Positions 1 to 7,709 of a stretch of DNA of 23,191 nt are shown piece by piece. The notes under the pieces were generated by a model, which saw only the letters and a program-made list of their open reading frames with translations, was not told the origin of the DNA and made no database searches. The first letter of the stretch is position 1; the number at the start of each line of letters is the position of its first letter. The DNA is from a virus. The position numbers and the translations under genes were made by a program. The stretch covers positions 1 to 23,191 of IMG/VR virus record IMGVR_UViG_3300034782_000022, one strand, 5' to 3'.

Positions 1-277
1 CCCCGACCTTCTTCTGCCGCTTCTTGCGAAGCTGGCGGTTCAGCCACGCCCGGTGCTGCGGGTCCTTCAGGTCCTCGACGGACCCGGCCTTGTTGCCCAG
101 CTTCCGCTGGACCCGGCTCCACCACGCCTGATCCACGCCCCCGGGAAGTGCGCCCTGACCCGCTGCCGTGGGCGGCGGCGTGCCGGCGGCCTTCTTCGGT
201 GGGGAGGGGTCCGCGCCGGGAAGCGTCTGGACCCGGCCCGGGGCGTCCTCCTGGTAGTCCTGGCCCCATCTCTCCAT
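1..277 (-). CDS. Hypothetical protein, N-terminal part (runs off the left edge)
   Basis: Only the first 92 codons are inside the window. The ATG at 277 is preceded by a good Shine-Dalgarno (GGGAGGGAG about 5-9 nt upstream), which decides the start. The visible protein begins MERWGQDYQEDAPG, has a Pro/Ala/Gly-rich stretch at residues 21-47 and then a basic segment with many Lys/Arg (residues 52-92). It follows the two tail propeller genes on the same strand with a short gap, so a virion or tail-associated role (for example an internal or ejection protein, or a tail appendage) would fit the position. No domain can be recognised from this fragment and no function is assigned. Confidence 0.7.
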   Translation of the reverse strand, partial: MERWGQDYQEDAPGRVQTLPGADPSPPKKAAGTPPPTAAGQGALPGGVDQAWWSRVQRKLGNKAGSVEDLKDPQHRAWLNRQLRKKRQKKVG

Positions 278-309
278 TGGCTACTCCCTCCCCGCAATAT
301 GGTAATCCA

Positions 310-2511
310 TCAGCAAAATCCCCCGGGGTCGCTGACGGTGATCGACACGTCCTTGTAGGCTCCGCAGGCGAACTGAGCGGGGGTTTCCGGATCGGAGGAG
401 TGCCCGACGAGACGGGCGGTCCAGCCGGCCCGCTGCTGGAGCAACTCGCACGTCACCTCGATCTCGGCCAGGAAAAGCACCGGGACGGCCCCGGAGCTCG
501 CGACCGTCTTTCCGCTCGACGGATTGACCAGTCGCAGCTCCCAGAACGCCGCGCCGACGCTCCCGTTGTCCACGTCGAGAGCCGAGACGAGAACGAACCC
601 GCCGGGCTCGATCTCGTAGGCCAGCGGTCCGGCGACGACCTGGATGTCGATGCCCTCGCGGTCGCAAAGCGCCTCGTCCCGCGGGGGCCGGTGCGCCGGA
701 CCCGGGGACCACATGCCGCCGACGCCACGGTACTTCATCCCGACCGGCTCGAGGGCCTGGACCTCGAAGGTGAAGCCGCGCCCCGCCACTTGCTCCGGGA
801 GCATGAAGTGGACCGCCTTCGCGCAGTATTCGTAGGAGTAGACCGAGCCGTCGTCATTCGTCCGGGTCTGCACATCGGCGCTGGCCGCATGGTCGGCCTT
901 CCAGAAGTGGCGGTCGTTGTCGGGCCGCACCGAGTCCCAGGCATCCTCGTCGCCGCCCATCGCGTAGAAGGTCCAGTCCGTGATCTCGGACTCCATGTGG
1001 GACCACACCTGGTCGAGTCGCTTCCCGCTCTGGATGTCGTCGCCGGGCTGCTGGAACAGGAGGTGCGGGTGCCGGATGATGAGCTTCTTCTGGAGCGAGT
1101 CCTCGTCGTCGTCGCCGCCCCACCACGTCGGGACGAACGGGGGCTCCTCGAGGGCCTGTTCCCGCGCCTGCTCGAGCTCGCACGGCTTGATCTGCCTCCG
1201 GATCTTCCCGTCGCAGGACGCGACGTAGAGCTCGTTGTTCTCCTGGCCTCCGTTCACGGACCCGGCGTAGAGCGACGAGGAGTCCTGGCGACCGCGGAAG
1301 TCGAAGCTCCAGTCGGGTTGCAGCTCCTGGCCGTTCATCGACGGCTCGAACTCCCCGATGTAGCCGACGTAGATGATCGTCCGCGGGTACAGGCCGGTCT
1401 TGGGCTCCCACTCCGGGGGGTCCTCCCCCTCCTGGAGGGTCGGGGTCCTGAACAGCATGTAGACCTTGTTGAGCTTGTCGTAGACGGAGAAGCTGCTCTC
1501 GAACGACGCCTTGTCCTTGCAGTAGTCCGATTCGTATTTCGGCCTCATGTCGTCCAGGACGTAGCGGAACGAGCCGTCGTAGATCCAGATGCCGTCGCGG
1601 GCCGCAAACCAGAGTCGGTTGTGGATCTCCTTGATCGTGTGGTGCGAGACGCACCCGACGTTGGAGTCGAGCCGCTCCATCACGAAGTCGTTGGCCCCCT
1701 GCCCGAACTGCCGGACCAGGTAGGAGTTGTCCTGGCAGAAGACGACGAGCTCGTTCCGGCCACGCCAGAGTCCGGTGATCGGCTCCCTCTCTAGGGTGTC
1801 GAGGAAGAACGAGCTCCCGACGTACTGCGGGTAGCCCGGCTTCGAGTACCAGAGCCGGTACGGGAACTCCGCGTTGTTGGCGTACCACATCCGCTGCGCC
1901 CAGGGGTGGATGTAGCGAATCCCGATGGGGGGGATGTCGTTGTTGAAGTCGTTGGGTCCCTGCAGCGAAAGCCGGGACGTTCGGACATTCTCGGAGACTG
2001 CGGTCACTCCGTAGGGGGCCTCCCACGCCATCCGGTAGGCGGCCCCGTTCATCGAGACGTAGCCGCGGACGTGGGTCACGCGGAGCTCGGCGAAGGTGTT
2101 CTGGATGTTGCTCCAGTCGCGCCCCTCCCCGGACAGGGTCCCGACATCCACGATGTTCGACGGGTTCGACTCGACCAGGACCCTGTTGCCCTCCTTGTGG
2201 AGGAAGGTGATGTAGGCCAGGCAGTCCCCGCTGGACCCCCCGCTGCCGGTTCCGGGCTGGACGACCACCGCATCCTGGGGCGGCTTGATCCCGGCCAGGA
2301 GCCAGGAGCGGTCGGTCGCGTGCCGGACCAGGACCCGGGTGTAGGGCCCGCCGAGGTAGATGTCGCCGCGGAAGTTCTCGAACACCGGGCGGAAGCCGGT
2401 GCGGAACACGCCCTGCGCGGTCAGCGAGTCGTAGCTCGCCCCGCCCACCCCGGAAGTGTTGGCGACGTTCGTCGTCGAACCGAGCTCCTGGACGTAGGCG
2501 ATGTTAGCCAC
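310..2511 (-). CDS. Tail nozzle-like beta-propeller protein with extra C-terminal beta domain
   Basis: 733 aa. The chosen start is a GTG at 2511, one base after the upstream stop and about 7 nt behind GAGGAG; it gives MANIAYVQELG. Residues 247-266 (GLWRGRNELVVFCQ...) and 287-313 (TIKEIHNRLWFAARDGIWIYDG) have the pattern of repeated blades in short-tail nozzle or stabilisation proteins (T7 gp12 and P22 gp10 types): short beta strands ending in 'GIWxYDG'. These proteins form the distal tube of podovirus tails; that role is inferred by family resemblance and gene order (adaptor, propeller, propeller). Residues 612-733 look like a separate all-beta domain containing four Cys, perhaps Ig-like or receptor-facing. 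The length is compatible with nozzle proteins. The family is fairly likely; the exact role is uncertain. Confidence 0.72.
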   Translation of the reverse strand: MANIAYVQELGSTTNVANTSGVGGASYDSLTAQGVFRTGFRPVFENFRGDIYLGGPYTRVLVRHATDRSWLLAGIKPPQDAVVVQPGTGSGGSSGDCLAYITFLHKEGNRVLVESNPSNIVDVGTLSGEGRDWSNIQNTFAELRVTHVRGYVSMNGAAYRMAWEAPYGVTAVSENVRTSRLSLQGPNDFNNDIPPIGIRYIHPWAQRMWYANNAEFPYRLWYSKPGYPQYVGSSFFLDTLEREPITGLWRGRNELVVFCQDNSYLVRQFGQGANDFVMERLDSNVGCVSHHTIKEIHNRLWFAARDGIWIYDGSFRYVLDDMRPKYESDYCKDKASFESSFSVYDKLNKVYMLFRTPTLQEGEDPPEWEPKTGLYPRTIIYVGYIGEFEPSMNGQELQPDWSFDFRGRQDSSSLYAGSVNGGQENNELYVASCDGKIRRQIKPCELEQAREQALEEPPFVPTWWGGDDDEDSLQKKLIIRHPHLLFQQPGDDIQSGKRLDQVWSHMESEITDWTFYAMGGDEDAWDSVRPDNDRHFWKADHAASADVQTRTNDDGSVYSYEYCAKAVHFMLPEQVAGRGFTFEVQALEPVGMKYRGVGGMWSPGPAHRPPRDEALCDREGIDIQVVAGPLAYEIEPGGFVLVSALDVDNGSVGAAFWELRLVNPSSGKTVASSGAVPVLFLAEIEVTCELLQQRAGWTARLVGHSSDPETPAQFACGAYKDVSITVSDPGGFC

Positions 2512-2512
2512 C

Positions 2513-4066
2513 TTAGAGCTCCTCGTCGTTGAGCACGATGTCCTCCGGAGCAAGGATCAGGGCCTGGGTGCCGACATTCGGCCCGCGCTCTCCTGGGATG
2601 GGGTTGTAGTATCCGATCTGGAGCTGCGCCCCCCCGAGCTCCGTCCAGTCGATCACCTCCGCGATGATCTCCTTGTCGTTGAGGAATCCCTGGCCGATGT
2701 CCTTCTCGATCCAGTTGCCGCCGAAGAAGGTCCGGCCCTTCGCGGTGACGAGGACCCAGTAGATGTTGGCACCGAAGTCCTGGAACCAGTTGATCTCGTT
2801 CGGATACTGAAACCAGTTCGTCCCATCCCCGCCGCCAGTCTCGCGCCAGATATACCAATGCCCCATCGGTGTCGCTGGGTCGAAGAGGACCGCAAACAGT
2901 CGGCCCACCCTGGAGAAAAACAGGCCGCCCGACGTCTCCCCGCCGCTCCACTCGTATTGGAAGGTGGGGTCGCCCCCGCCGACGGCGGTGAAGATCCTGG
3001 GTCCGAGCCACCCGGCCCCGGAGGGTTCGCTCGAGATGATGAACACCCTGCCGGCGAACGAGTAGAGGTCGTTCACGTTCAGGACGTAGGGCGCGGTCCT
3101 GGGAGTCCAGGTGCCGCCCACCGCGTCCAGGTGGTAGGCCACCGTGGAGGTGTCGCCCACGTCCGTTCCGATGGCGTAGACCCCGATCTCGTTCACCGTG
3201 CAGAGGCGAAGCTGGTGTGGCGAGCCCACGTCGAGACTCTCCTGGACCGTGGTCCCGTCGAAGTCGAAGACCTTGCCGTCGTGTCGGGAGATGAACAGGT
3301 GCTCCGCGATCTGCTCCTGGCCTGTGACGGGGTCGTCGGCCCGGGCGAAGACGGTCACCATGTCTCGGGCCGCCTCGCCCTCCTCGCTGAAGTCCGTGAT
3401 CTGCCAGAGGTCCTGGTATAGGTCGTAGTCCGCGAGCGGGGCCTCCTCGTCGTCCGGGAGCTTCACCTCCCACAGGCACGCCCAGGTCTGGATCGCCCCC
3501 GGATCCAGGTCGTTCGGGTTCTCCGGGTCGAGCCGGGTCCGGGTGCCCAGGTGCAGGAGCCGCTTCCGGTACTTGATGAGAGCGACGTAGGAGCCCTTGA
3601 GGACGGTGTAGCCCCATCGCGGAAACGGAACCTCCACGGCACCCGGACTCGGCGGCGGGGCGGTGCCGTAGTTGTAGGTGCGGAACTCGTTGCGCTGGGG
3701 GCCGGTGGTGCCGGCGGGGTTCTCGTAGAGCCCGGACTTCGTCTCGTTCCAGTTTGCCAGGATTCCCCCGTCCGGGAAGTTGGGGGTGGGGCTCGTGGGC
3801 GTGAGCCAGAGCCCGACGCCCACCTCGTCGATCTCGACCATCCCGGTGATGCAGCCCTCCTCCTCAGCCTCGTGCTCCGGGAACAGCAGGCCCGGTCGGT
3901 CGATCATCCCCGCGGGGGTGAGGCGCACGTTGGTGAGGAGGTGGAACTGATCGTCCGGGATCGAGGAGGGGTCCGCGGAGCGGTTCATGCCGCGCAGCCG
4001 CTTGAACTCGGCTCCGGGCCGGATCTCGAACGGGCCTACGCCCTGGTCAGGGGTTCGCCGTGGCAT
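2513..4066 (-). CDS. Tail protein, beta-propeller/nozzle-like (first of two)
   Basis: 517 aa. The ATG at 4066 has GGAG about 8 nt upstream. The N-terminal segment, residues 26-59 (GMNRSADPSSIPDDQFHLLTN...MIDRPG), is the characteristic opening of podovirus tail tubular B or nozzle-type proteins: a 'GxN...ipd.q...l.NV......~~~RPG' pattern in which a list of tail strands begins. The rest is rich in short beta strands with repeated G-x-W/Y and F-x-F-D-G-T elements (for example FDFDGTTV), consistent with propeller blades. It sits between the head-tail adaptor and a second propeller protein, and its stop lies one base from the next start, so the two are probably translated together. Whether this one or its neighbour is the true nozzle cannot be decided from sequence alone. 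Confidence 0.7.
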   Translation of the reverse strand: MPRRTPDQGVGPFEIRPGAEFKRLRGMNRSADPSSIPDDQFHLLTNVRLTPAGMIDRPGLLFPEHEAEEEGCITGMVEIDEVGVGLWLTPTSPTPNFPDGGILANWNETKSGLYENPAGTTGPQRNEFRTYNYGTAPPPSPGAVEVPFPRWGYTVLKGSYVALIKYRKRLLHLGTRTRLDPENPNDLDPGAIQTWACLWEVKLPDDEEAPLADYDLYQDLWQITDFSEEGEAARDMVTVFARADDPVTGQEQIAEHLFISRHDGKVFDFDGTTVQESLDVGSPHQLRLCTVNEIGVYAIGTDVGDTSTVAYHLDAVGGTWTPRTAPYVLNVNDLYSFAGRVFIISSEPSGAGWLGPRIFTAVGGGDPTFQYEWSGGETSGGLFFSRVGRLFAVLFDPATPMGHWYIWRETGGGDGTNWFQYPNEINWFQDFGANIYWVLVTAKGRTFFGGNWIEKDIGQGFLNDKEIIAEVIDWTELGGAQLQIGYYNPIPGERGPNVGTQALILAPEDIVLNDEEL

Positions 4067-4084
4067 CTCGGGGGCTCCAATTCA

Positions 4085-5026
4085 TCAGTAGGTCGGCCTT
4101 CCGAAGAAGGAGGGCAGCTGCCGGAACTCGCCCTGGAACCGGCCCTCCTCGCGCTTCATGTCCATGAGGGCCTTCTGGTAGGCGGCGAACATCGCCTGCC
4201 AGCGGGCGTCGCCCTTCGACTCGCGGGACTTGGCCTTCAGGCCGGGGATGATGACCAGTTGGTGGTACTGCTCCGGGATCTCCTTGATCCGGTCGACGTG
4301 GCCGGTCAGGTCCACCACGGGCCCGGCCCCCTCGGGCACGAGGGTGTCCGCGGAGCGGCCCTGGATCGGCATGGCGTTCGCCGTGACCGTCCCGGTGATC
4401 TCGAACTCCCCGTTGTTCTCGTCGTTGGCGAACCCGGAGATGGTGACCGCCCTGGCGTTGAGGAACTGGGTGGTGAAGTCCGTCGTGACCGAGGTGAGGG
4501 TCGCCCGCCGCCCGGAAACCGCGGTGACGGCGACGTCGACCAGGCCGAAAAGTCCGACGACCTCGTCGATGAAGGCCGGGTTCGGCTGGTACTGGACGGA
4601 GAGCTCGAACTCGGCGTTCGTGGGCGGGACCTGGAGCTGCGAGATGTTGGCCGCGTCCTGGCCGAAGATGGCGAAGATGTGCGGCGGCGAGCTGCGGTAG
4701 TCGCTGGCCCGGAGGTCCAGGATCACCGACTCCGGGACGAACTCGAGGCGTCGCCCGTCTCCAGAGCCGGCGATGGGGTAGTAGACCCCGCCGTACCAAC
4801 CGATGGAGGCGAAGTCCGAGGGAAGGGAGGCCGTGCCCGGCCCGATCGGAACCGTGACCGTCGCGCTACGTCGCTTGAACGGCCAGTCGCGGGCCCACCA
4901 GACCTCGGCGTGAACCTCCCGGAGGTACTCCAGGATGCGCTGACGCCGCTGGGCGTTGTGGGCCGCGCTCTCGGCCACGTTGTCGTCCCGGGAGACGACC
5001 TGGTCGATGATCTGTGTGACGTTCAC
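4085..5026 (-). CDS. Head-tail adaptor (tail tubular A / gp4-like) with inserted beta module
   Basis: 313 aa, GTG start at 5026 behind a strong GGAAGGAGG. The adaptor ring joins the portal to the short tail. The evidence is the helical N-terminus followed by residues 31-72 (LEYLREVHAEVWWARDWPFK, then a beta strand and SLPSDFASI), a pattern typical of phage adaptor proteins: 'L..l...y.ei....dWpf', then 'LP.DF'. The helical C-terminus (residues 265-300, KSRESKGDARWQAMFAAYQK) is also typical of the family. Residues about 154-236 interrupt the fold with a beta-rich module (NDENNGEFEITGTV, then LVPEGAG) that resembles the small 'ndGtftI...E.ag' domain seen in various phage structural proteins. The location directly before the tail propeller genes supports the call. 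Confidence 0.75.
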   Translation of the reverse strand: MNVTQIIDQVVSRDDNVAESAAHNAQRRQRILEYLREVHAEVWWARDWPFKRRSATVTVPIGPGTASLPSDFASIGWYGGVYYPIAGSGDGRRLEFVPESVILDLRASDYRSSPPHIFAIFGQDAANISQLQVPPTNAEFELSVQYQPNPAFIDEVVGLFGLVDVAVTAVSGRRATLTSVTTDFTTQFLNARAVTISGFANDENNGEFEITGTVTANAMPIQGRSADTLVPEGAGPVVDLTGHVDRIKEIPEQYHQLVIIPGLKAKSRESKGDARWQAMFAAYQKALMDMKREEGRFQGEFRQLPSFFGRPTY

Positions 5027-5044
5027 GGCCCTCCTTCCCGGTCA

Positions 5045-5860
5045 TCAGGAGGCTTGTGCTCCCTCCTGCTTGACCTTCAGCTTGTCGATCACGAGCTCGA
5101 CCATCTCGGTGTCGTTTTCCAGGAGTCCGGCGAGCTCGGTGCGCGTGAGTTTGACGCCGGCCTCCTTGGCCTCGTGGTAGAGCCGGATGTTCTTCTCGAC
5201 TTCCTCATCCGGGATGTCCACCGGTACCGTCTCCACAACAGGCGGTGCGGTGTCGGTCTCGGGCGACGGCGGCGCGGCCCCGCTCAGGACGGCCTTGATC
5301 TGGTCCGCGCCGTACTCCGGGCGGTCGGCCTTCCGGCCAGGTCGGGACAGGTGCTTCATCGCCCAGGCGACCTGTTCGGCGCTCGAGCTCTCGGGCGGGT
5401 CCTGCCCCTTGTCCCGGAAGCCCTTCTGGCGCTCCATCTCCGTCGCCAGGATCTGATGAGCCCTCGCGTCCTCGGCGGCCTCGTAGCGCGGGAGGGCGTC
5501 GTCCATCGCGACGCCGATCTCGCCGGGCTCGGACACGATCTGGAAGCCTCGCTCGAACAGCGTCTGCCGGTCCCTGTCGAGGAAGCGGCAGCAGGCGTCC
5601 ACGTCGAAGGTCTTCGAGTAGCCGCCGTCCGGGGTCCGGCTGAGGATGTCCTTGACCACGATGGTTCCGGGCACGGCGCGTCCGTTCCCGTCCTTCGCGG
5701 ACTCGAACCGGTACATGCTTCCCGGCCCCACCTTGGCGACCTCGTGGCGCGGGGGGACGTAGAAGATGAACCCGCTGTACTTCAGCTGCAGCGGTCGCTC
5801 GCCGGCCCACACGAAAATCTGGTTCTGCTCTCTATTCCAGAGCCTCTTGATTGGCCTCAT
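5045..5860 (-). CDS. Hypothetical virion-module protein, acidic C-terminus
   Basis: 271 aa. The start is the ATG at 5860, which overlaps the previous stop as TAATG and has AGGAG 6 nt upstream; the longer open frame to 5902 lacks such a site. Residues 1-120 look mainly beta (FVWAGERPLQLKYSGFIFYV; PGTIVVKDIL). Residues 120-175 are helical, residues 196-220 form a Pro/Thr/Val/Glu-rich linker, and residues 218-265 form a two-helix segment (EEVEKNIRLYHEAKEAG...) of a kind that can act as a small protein-binding domain. No family is recognised. Its position between the LamG-like protein and the adaptor suggests a head completion or virion-associated role, which is only an inference. Confidence 0.75.
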   Translation of the reverse strand: MRPIKRLWNREQNQIFVWAGERPLQLKYSGFIFYVPPRHEVAKVGPGSMYRFESAKDGNGRAVPGTIVVKDILSRTPDGGYSKTFDVDACCRFLDRDRQTLFERGFQIVSEPGEIGVAMDDALPRYEAAEDARAHQILATEMERQKGFRDKGQDPPESSSAEQVAWAMKHLSRPGRKADRPEYGADQIKAVLSGAAPPSPETDTAPPVVETVPVDIPDEEVEKNIRLYHEAKEAGVKLTRTELAGLLENDTEMVELVIDKLKVKQEGAQAS

Positions 5861-6564
5861 TACTGACTCCTGGAGGGGGCGACCCTCCCGTATGTCTCCC
5901 ACGGGGTCCGGGGCGACCGGCCCGCCGCTTTCCCGACTGCGACCATCGGCTTAGGCTCCTTGCGTTCCGGGACCGGCGTGCCCTCGCGCAGCGCCTTCTC
6001 TCGCGCCGCGTGCCAGGCCGCCAGCTTCTCCCAGTCCGCCTCCGACACCTTCTCGAGCTGCTTCAAGATCCACGGCTCGATCTGCCTCTTCCGATACTCG
6101 ATGTCCTCCTCGTGCTCCTTCTGCAGCTTCGCGATGATGTCGAAACGCTTCCGGAGACGCTTCAGGTACTCCCCCTCCTTGATCCGGTCGAACTGCTCGC
6201 GGCACCAGCGGTAGACCCCCCAATCCCAAGGGATGTACTCGCCGGGCCCGCCCATCTTGTAGCTCAGGCAGTAGTTGTCCTCGAAGATCGCGTCGAGGAA
6301 GTTGGGGGCCTCGAAGTCGGCACCCGCCGGCATCTCGACGCGAAACGGACGGCGAACGTAACGCGGGACCGGGTAGTACCTCCCGATCCCGTGATGGACG
6401 AGCTTCCGCTCGACCCTGTCGGGTCCGACCCAGAGGCTCACCCTCCAGATGGGGATGAGCCCCGGGTCGAACTCGCGGATGGCAGCCGTGACCGCCGGGT
6501 CCACGTCGAACCCAGGTGGTGCGACACAGGTGATGCGCTCTGCTCTCCATACCCAGCTGTCCAC
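5860..6564 (-). CDS. Hypothetical virion-module protein with C-terminal coiled coil
   Basis: 234 aa. The start is a GTG at 6564 preceded by a run of seven G about 5 nt upstream (MDSWVWRAERITC). The open frame extends far upstream, but only inside the preceding gene. Residues 1-120 hold a compact domain with conserved-looking aromatic and turn residues (PIWRVSLWVGPDR, GRYYPVPRYVRRPF, GGPGEYIPWDWGVYRW). Residues 122-195 are strongly helical and charged, compatible with a coiled coil. No family is recognised. Its stop is fused to the next start (TAATG), so it is probably co-translated with the following unknown protein. Both lie between capsid and adaptor genes. Confidence 0.72.
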   Translation of the reverse strand: MDSWVWRAERITCVAPPGFDVDPAVTAAIREFDPGLIPIWRVSLWVGPDRVERKLVHHGIGRYYPVPRYVRRPFRVEMPAGADFEAPNFLDAIFEDNYCLSYKMGGPGEYIPWDWGVYRWCREQFDRIKEGEYLKRLRKRFDIIAKLQKEHEEDIEYRKRQIEPWILKQLEKVSEADWEKLAAWHAAREKALREGTPVPERKEPKPMVAVGKAAGRSPRTPWETYGRVAPSRSQ

Positions 6565-6587
6565 GGCTACCCCCCCTTGGTTGCCGA

Positions 6588-7610
6588 CTACGGGATCTGC
6601 GCGGTGAAGATGACCGGCCCGGCGTCGACCAGGCCGTCGTTGCAGAGGATGTTGGCCTCGGCCTCCTGGATCTCGGTGTCGACGTGGTGCAGCCGGTAGT
6701 AGCTGAACTGCTTGTAGTCGATGACCCCCTCTCCGGTGGTCGTGATCCACCACATGAACGGCAGGAGGATCTTGTCCGCGGGGAAGGCGAAGTTCGGCGG
6801 GCCCGGGAGCTCGTCGCCGTTCACCCAGAACCCGCACCGACCGTCCTTCTCGATGCAGGCCAGCTCGATGCACTTCTCGAGGTCCCCGCCCGAGACGCTG
6901 AGGCTCTTGACCGAGGGCGCGGCGAGCGGGTCGCCGCCGTTGAGCGTCGGGGTCCTGCCCTCGACGTCGAGGTTGAACAGGTCGACACCGTCCGACACGA
7001 ACCGGAGGCAGGCGTAGTCCTCGTAGTTCGCGTAGAAATCGGTCCAGAACTTGAGGGGGTCGAGGTCGGCGGGATACGCCCGGACGCCGAAGACGAGCGA
7101 GACGGTTCCGGGCTCCGCGAGCACCTCTGCCAAGAACTGGGCCATCCCGACCTTCATCTTCGTCAGGAAGCCGCGGTTGAGGGCCTTGCCGACCTTGTGA
7201 GCGAACCGTCCCGGCCACCAGGTGATGGTGTCCTGCGCGGAGTTGCTCCCCATCGCGTCCGTCCAGAGATGCTGAACGCCCGATTGGGGATCGCCCGCGG
7301 TCAACATCGGGAAGCCGTAGGGGGACAGCGAGAACCCCTGGTCGAACCCCACCCCGCTGGGAACGTCGCGGGTCGCCACGTTGTGGTTCTGGAACCCCAT
7401 CATCACGCCGGCCCCGGGGACGATCTCGGCGTAGAAGGGGGCAGGGAAGTCCCCGGGGACCTTCTGGGTCCAGTTTCCGGTGGTGAACTTCTCCTCGACC
7501 ACCAGGCCCTCGAGGATCTCCTTGTCGAGCTTGAACCCGACGATCCCCGAGTCCCGAACCGAGCGGGACGTGATCCCCCCGGTGTTCTTGATTCTGCTGA
7601 GAAGCGACAT
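6588..7610 (-). CDS. Virion protein with concanavalin/LamG-like domain (putative capsid decoration)
   Basis: 340 aa. The ATG at 7610 has AAAGGAGG about 9 nt upstream, which rules out the longer open frame that begins inside the intergenic hairpin region. From about residue 150 to 308 the alternation of beta strands, the turn 'GRCGFWVNGDELPGPP' (residues 257-272) and the final strand 'GVIDYKQFSYYRL' (residues 295-307) resemble a LamG or ConA-like jelly roll, in which 'vdG' type turns and a terminal 'D.v.fy...' strand are common. Residues 1-60 may form an extended attachment arm. It is the first gene after the major capsid protein, the usual place of decoration or cement proteins. The fold assignment is from pattern only; it could be a different beta-sandwich. 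Confidence 0.65.
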   Translation of the reverse strand: MSLLSRIKNTGGITSRSVRDSGIVGFKLDKEILEGLVVEEKFTTGNWTQKVPGDFPAPFYAEIVPGAGVMMGFQNHNVATRDVPSGVGFDQGFSLSPYGFPMLTAGDPQSGVQHLWTDAMGSNSAQDTITWWPGRFAHKVGKALNRGFLTKMKVGMAQFLAEVLAEPGTVSLVFGVRAYPADLDPLKFWTDFYANYEDYACLRFVSDGVDLFNLDVEGRTPTLNGGDPLAAPSVKSLSVSGGDLEKCIELACIEKDGRCGFWVNGDELPGPPNFAFPADKILLPFMWWITTTGEGVIDYKQFSYYRLHHVDTEIQEAEANILCNDGLVDAGPVIFTAQIP

Positions 7611-7645
7611 GGTGTGCGTCCTCCTTTCACCCCTTGCGGGGAACT

Positions 7646-7674
7646 CCGTGGGGGGCCATGTCAGCCCCCCACGG
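7646..7674 (-). terminator. Perfect 11-bp hairpin after the capsid gene (attenuator/terminator candidate)
   Basis: CCGTGGGGGGC (7646-7656) and GCCCCCCACGG (7664-7674) are exact reverse complements separated by a 7-nt loop. It lies 36 nt beyond the capsid stop codon and 36 nt before the next start. There is no clear U-run after the stem, so it may attenuate or protect the RNA 3' end rather than be a full intrinsic terminator. Confidence 0.6.
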
Positions 7675-7679
7675 GGCAC

Positions 7680-7692
7680 CGACGTTACGTCG
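7680..7692. repeat. 13-bp palindrome beside the capsid hairpin
   Basis: CGACGT-T-ACGTCG is a perfect 6+1+6 palindrome between the capsid stop (7710) and the GC hairpin. It could be a protein-binding site or part of a larger RNA structure; its function is unknown. Confidence 0.4.
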
Positions 7693-7709
7693 AGATCACC
7701 ACCAACCCA

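Noticed and set aside
281-310. Nine-codon frame MDYHIAGRE starting at the TGATG of the tail gene stop
   Set aside because: Too short to support as a gene; the Shine-Dalgarno inside it serves the next start at 277. It could at most be a coupling mini-ORF.
148-1794. Long plus-strand frame opposite the tail propeller gene
   Set aside because: Antisense shadow of a GC-rich gene; the minus-strand product has clear propeller-like motifs.
3551-5866. Long plus-strand frame opposite the tail and adaptor genes
   Set aside because: Antisense shadow; no ribosome site, no domain, and the opposite strand codes for recognised tail proteins.
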